DNA from: JBHELB01 sp041859045
GTDB lineage: Bacteria > Hydrogenedentota > Hydrogenedentia > Hydrogenedentales > SLHB01
Reading direction: 5' to 3'
Assembly: GCA_041859045.1 (NCBI GenBank)
Contig: JBHELB010000060.1
Coordinates: 34,781 to 98,780 of the forward strand
DNA: 64,000 bases
In this document: positions 61,495-64,000 of the stretch, piece after piece
Position numbering within the stretch: the first letter of the stretch is position 1
Layout: every line of letters starts with the position of its first letter
The notes under the pieces: generated by a model
Seen by the model: the letters and a program-made list of their open reading frames with translations, nothing else
Told to the model about the DNA's origin: nothing
The model's database searches: none
Translations under genes and position numbers: made by a program

Positions 61495-62055
61495 CTAATC
61501 AACAATCTCTCTGCGAAAGTCGACACCCAAGAACTCCGCCAGCGCCGTACCCATCGCCGTGCCGCCCACTAAAGGGAACGAGTAATCGCGGTGCAAAAGC
61601 GATATCTCCTCGCCCTCGCGCATCACCAGACGCAACGAATGGTACGACGTCATCTTCCGCTTGTTCCCGTCGCGGAAATGCACACGCACCGTCCGAAACA
61701 CGACCTGCGCGACGTTCTCAATATCGTACTCCGTCCGTAACGGCGGACTGAAGCGTTCGCCAAAACGAAACAACGGCCGAAACACCAATGTCATCCGACG
61801 CGAGACGCGGTCGATCGTTACGTCGCTGACAATGTACGCCTTCCAGACGCCCGTTAGAAACGAAATGCCAAGCAACACCGAGAACACGCGCAACAACCAG
61901 CGGATCGCGTCAGGCATATTCGCCGCGCGGAGGCTCAGCCACCCCAGGCCCACCGCCCCCGCCAGCGCGATACACTGCCCCACCAGCGTGCCCACCGGCA
62001 CATGCGTCATTTCCAATCGGCTCATGGTCGTACGGATCGGCGTCAGAAACGGCAC
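61495..62055 (-). CDS. Uncharacterised membrane protein with PH-like C-terminal domain
   Basis: 186 aa. Two membrane segments (~25-45 and ~55-75), then a beta-rich domain with 'IDRVSRRMTLVFRPLFRFGERFS' that resembles bacterial PH-like domains. GTG 62055 is preferred because GAGGGGG lies six nt upstream; an ATG at 62025 is the alternative. Part of a three-gene minus-strand group. Confidence 0.6.
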   Translation of the reverse strand: MPFLTPIRTTMSRLEMTHVPVGTLVGQCIALAGAVGLGWLSLRAANMPDAIRWLLRVFSVLLGISFLTGVWKAYIVSDVTIDRVSRRMTLVFRPLFRFGERFSPPLRTEYDIENVAQVVFRTVRVHFRDGNKRKMTSYHSLRLVMREGEEISLLHRDYSFPLVGGTAMGTALAEFLGVDFRREIVD

Positions 62056-62095
62056 AACATACCCCCTCGCGACGTTAACTGTCCTCGCCTGCACG

Positions 62096-62692
62096 CTACA
62101 GCCCGTGGATACAGAAATCAATGAGCAGCCCGGTGCGCCCGGACGCCGCAAACAAACCAGACCACCACATGCCGAGCGCCACTGCGAGCACCAAATCAGA
62201 ATTCCTGTAAAAAGGCGCGCCAGTACGACCATGGCGAAACCAGCGCACAAACAGTCCGACTGCAACAAGACCGCATGAGTATTCCAAGAACGAAAGGACG
62301 AACAACGGGCTTAGCAAGGAGGTGTGGTGGGCGATAGCCGCGCGAAGGTCACCGTCGTCCCGCACGCCATCCCCGTTCGCGATCCGCAAGGAACGCACCC
62401 GGTCGTCGTGGTAGAGGATTTGAAGATCATCCGGCTGACGATGACTAAAGGAATAGCGAATAACATCCATATCGGCGTTAACCATCACCGGGACGCGCCC
62501 ATTCAGCAAGGTCTGCGACAATTGCGCCACCATATCCCTCTGCATACCCGGCGTGACGCGATCCCAAAACACGCCCAGCGCTTCCGCCCGCGCCGACACG
62601 ACCATCGCCCCCGCCAACGCCCCGAACAAAGCGATCACGGCGCCACCTAACAAGAAAACGACTGCCGCTCTCGAATCGCTCCCGCCTTGCAT
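62096..62692 (-). CDS. Uncharacterised membrane protein
   Basis: 198 aa. Hydrophobic segments at about 10-33, 125-150 and 165-190 with a periplasmic-type loop between the first two ('GVFWDRVTPGMQRDMVAQLSQ'). No motif recognised. Same orientation and spacing as its neighbours, suggesting co-transcription. Confidence 0.6.
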   Translation of the reverse strand: MQGGSDSRAAVVFLLGGAVIALFGALAGAMVVSARAEALGVFWDRVTPGMQRDMVAQLSQTLLNGRVPVMVNADMDVIRYSFSHRQPDDLQILYHDDRVRSLRIANGDGVRDDGDLRAAIAHHTSLLSPLFVLSFLEYSCGLVAVGLFVRWFRHGRTGAPFYRNSDLVLAVALGMWWSGLFAASGRTGLLIDFCIHGL

Positions 62693-62718
62693 CTGTTGCT
62701 CCCTGCCTGCGCTATCTT

Positions 62719-63699
62719 TCAGACGTACCGATCCGGCTCTCGTGTCAATTTCCCCTCCTTCGTGAGCTGTTCCACGAGCTGCGCGAAGTGGGCAAGCCCT
62801 TGCCAGAGCCTATGCATCCTGATCCTATTTGCGCCGTCGTCTATTGTCACAGAACGAAGCCCCGCCAAACTCTGAACGAACTGTACCCGTGCGGAGCCGT
62901 GCGAACCAATAGAGATGCACACCGGTGCGCGCCACGTACCCTCCAGCGTGATTTCGTCCGCACTCACGGTAATCCGATCGAATAGGCATGGTATGGCGCG
63001 GAAAGCGTATAGGGTCAACGCGCACAACAGCCCGCCGGCCCATAGCAACCACGGTTCGCCGAGCTGGTTAAAGGCCCACCAGCAGGCGGTTCCGATCCCT
63101 CCGGGATACAGCACTAGGACCAAGACGCCACCCGCAGACAGCAGGCCTCTGTTCTTGAGCCGAAAAACGGTCCTGCCGCCGTGAAGTTCGACTGTGTTGT
63201 CGCTTGGGGGCTGGCCGCGTTCGGTCTCTTGTCTCTCCGCGGCGCTGCTCAAACCGAGCTGACTTACAACTCGTTCAAAAAGTCGTCTCCGCTCTCGCCG
63301 CCTAGCGGTATAGTCGATAACGGCGACCGCCAAAAAGACGACTCCTCCTACCGCCCCGGTGTGGTCGTCGGGCGAATGCCACAGTAACGCTCCAGACAAA
63401 AGCAGAAACCCAACGAGGACCGCATACACAAACACCAATTGCCATACGGGCGGGCCGTACAGCGTAACGGATACCGTCTTGCCCTTTCGGGAAACAATAA
63501 CAACGTTCCCCCACGTGCCTGGTACGAGGCGTTTCCCCTCATCTGGAACGAACTCCAACCAAGGGGCCTGAGCCAGGCTCAACTCCGGCAACTCCGCGAT
63601 CACGGAACGAATCGGCTTCTCACGTATCCGCCGCTCAATCAGAGAGCGTTCTCTTCTCTCCTCGCGGCGGCGACACAGTGATTCGATCTCTTTCCACAC
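62719..63699 (-). CDS. Uncharacterised membrane protein with two PH-like modules
   Basis: 326 aa. A soluble N-terminal region, two membrane segments (~105-140), a second pair (~200-245) and beta-rich pieces on either side ('GNVVIVSRKGKTVSVTLYG', 'RITVSADEITLEGTWRAPV'). GTG 63699 was chosen because GGGAGGT lies eight nt upstream; an open frame to 63765 starts with ATG but no ribosome site. No function assigned. Confidence 0.58.
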   Translation of the reverse strand: MWKEIESLCRRREERRERSLIERRIREKPIRSVIAELPELSLAQAPWLEFVPDEGKRLVPGTWGNVVIVSRKGKTVSVTLYGPPVWQLVFVYAVLVGFLLLSGALLWHSPDDHTGAVGGVVFLAVAVIDYTARRRERRRLFERVVSQLGLSSAAERQETERGQPPSDNTVELHGGRTVFRLKNRGLLSAGGVLVLVLYPGGIGTACWWAFNQLGEPWLLWAGGLLCALTLYAFRAIPCLFDRITVSADEITLEGTWRAPVCISIGSHGSARVQFVQSLAGLRSVTIDDGANRIRMHRLWQGLAHFAQLVEQLTKEGKLTREPDRYV

Positions 63700-63808
63700 G
63701 TATACATACCTCCCGCGCGGCCCCGCCCTGCTCGTGATGCTTCCCCCCGGAATGCGCGCGCACAAATGGGCGATCTGTGCAGTTTGCGGCGCAACTATCC
63801 GTCTGCAA

Positions 63809-63842
63809 TAAAAAAAGGGAAGCCGCCACGTGAGCGGCTTCC
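63809..63842 (-). terminator. Intrinsic terminator (minus strand)
   Basis: Arms GGGAAGCCGC (63816-63825) and GCGGCTTCCC (63833-63842) form a perfect 10-bp stem; on the minus strand it is followed by seven T (63815-63809). It should end a transcript entering from the right edge. Confidence 0.85.
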
Positions 63843-64000
63843 CCTAATTGCTGTTCCCCATCACTGCCGTCCGGTTATAAGTTGAATAGTTCCAATTGGT
63901 TACTGATGCACTCATCGTCAATCGCACATTTCTGTTCAGAAAACACTTGAAAAATGGGCCTTTTCTCGAACAGGGTCAGACTCAAAATCTGTAGAATGGC
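63843..64000. other. Right edge, no gene resolved
   Basis: AT-richer than the rest. Given the terminator at 63809 it may be the 3' untranslated end of a minus-strand gene outside the window. Confidence 0.3.

Noticed and set aside
63960..64000. tRNA-Leu(CAA)-like anticodon arm (CAGA-CTCAAAA-TCTG) at the right edge
   Set aside because: The sequence before it has no D-arm or acceptor strand, and the window ends too soon to see a T-arm.
1..64000. CRISPR arrays, insertion sequences, phage genes
   Set aside because: No spaced direct repeats, transposase, integrase or terminal inverted repeats were seen.

Overview
This 64 kb window is GC-rich bacterial chromosome, densely coded, with many 1-8 nt start/stop overlaps. 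A Gram-negative envelope is implied by lipoprotein signal sequences, a tandem lipid-A-biosynthesis N-terminal domain protein, ArnT-like glycosyltransferases, Wzx/Wzy-type glycan genes, PilT/PilS/PilR and a GxGYxYP-family protein. No rRNA or tRNA is present, so lineage cannot be fixed. The mix (GxGYxYP protein, distant uronate isomerase, long carboxypeptidase-regulatory-like repeat protein, ECF sigma operon) fits the Planctomycetes-Verrucomicrobia neighbourhood or Candidatus Hydrogenedentota; this is an impression, not a demonstration.

Layout. 1-3.3 kb: 5' part of lexA (minus), msrA, and a secreted GxGYxYP protein. 3.4-9.8 kb: a five-gene signalling island behind a near-consensus promoter, with two receiver-containing multidomain proteins, two further histidine kinases and a stand-alone receiver, and no DNA-binding output domain. 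9.8-21 kb (minus) and 21.3-38.5 kb (plus): two divergent glycan arms. The minus arm holds a WecA-like initiating transferase, manC, a uronate-isomerase-like protein, hemE, a DPM1-like GT2, a lipid-A N-terminal domain protein, an ArnT-like GT-C and an O-antigen-ligase/TPR protein. The plus arm holds a lytic transglycosylase, GT2, nucleotidyltransferase-like protein, GT-C, GT4, then a complete pstSCAB-phoU operon with its own Pho-box-like promoter, then a second Wzy-type protein, a nitroreductase-methyltransferase fusion, an unrecognised helical-toroid-like protein, a Wzx-type flippase and a polysaccharide pyruvyltransferase. Together these suggest an undecaprenyl-phosphate-linked, flippase-exported and possibly pyruvylated polysaccharide.

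38.5-42.6 kb (minus): pilT-pilS-pilR. 42.7-44.9 kb: an MbfA-type ferritin/VIT1 iron exporter and an SGNH/AlgX-like protein. 44.9-50.6 kb (minus): a lipoprotein, a GT2, a 980-residue protein with nine tandem beta-sandwich repeats, and a YkgJ-type Cys-cluster protein. 50.8-52.8 kb: a TolB-like propeller protein and a protein that looks like a calcineurin-type phosphoesterase that has lost every metal ligand. 52.9-58.4 kb: YvyF-like zinc protein, amidase, GerMN protein, murI, YibQ-type deacetylase and tsaD, in a tightly packed envelope operon. 58.6-60.2 kb (minus): ECF sigma factor, membrane anti-sigma candidate and a secreted protein. 60.4-63.7 kb (minus): a FlgT/LPP20-like lipoprotein and three uncharacterised membrane proteins.

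Regulatory signals that can be read: several sigma70-like promoters with a recurrent TAGAAT -10, an 11-bp-spaced direct repeat before pstS, two candidate leaderless starts, a perfect 20-bp palindrome in the leader of the YvyF-like gene, and two intrinsic terminators on the minus strand.
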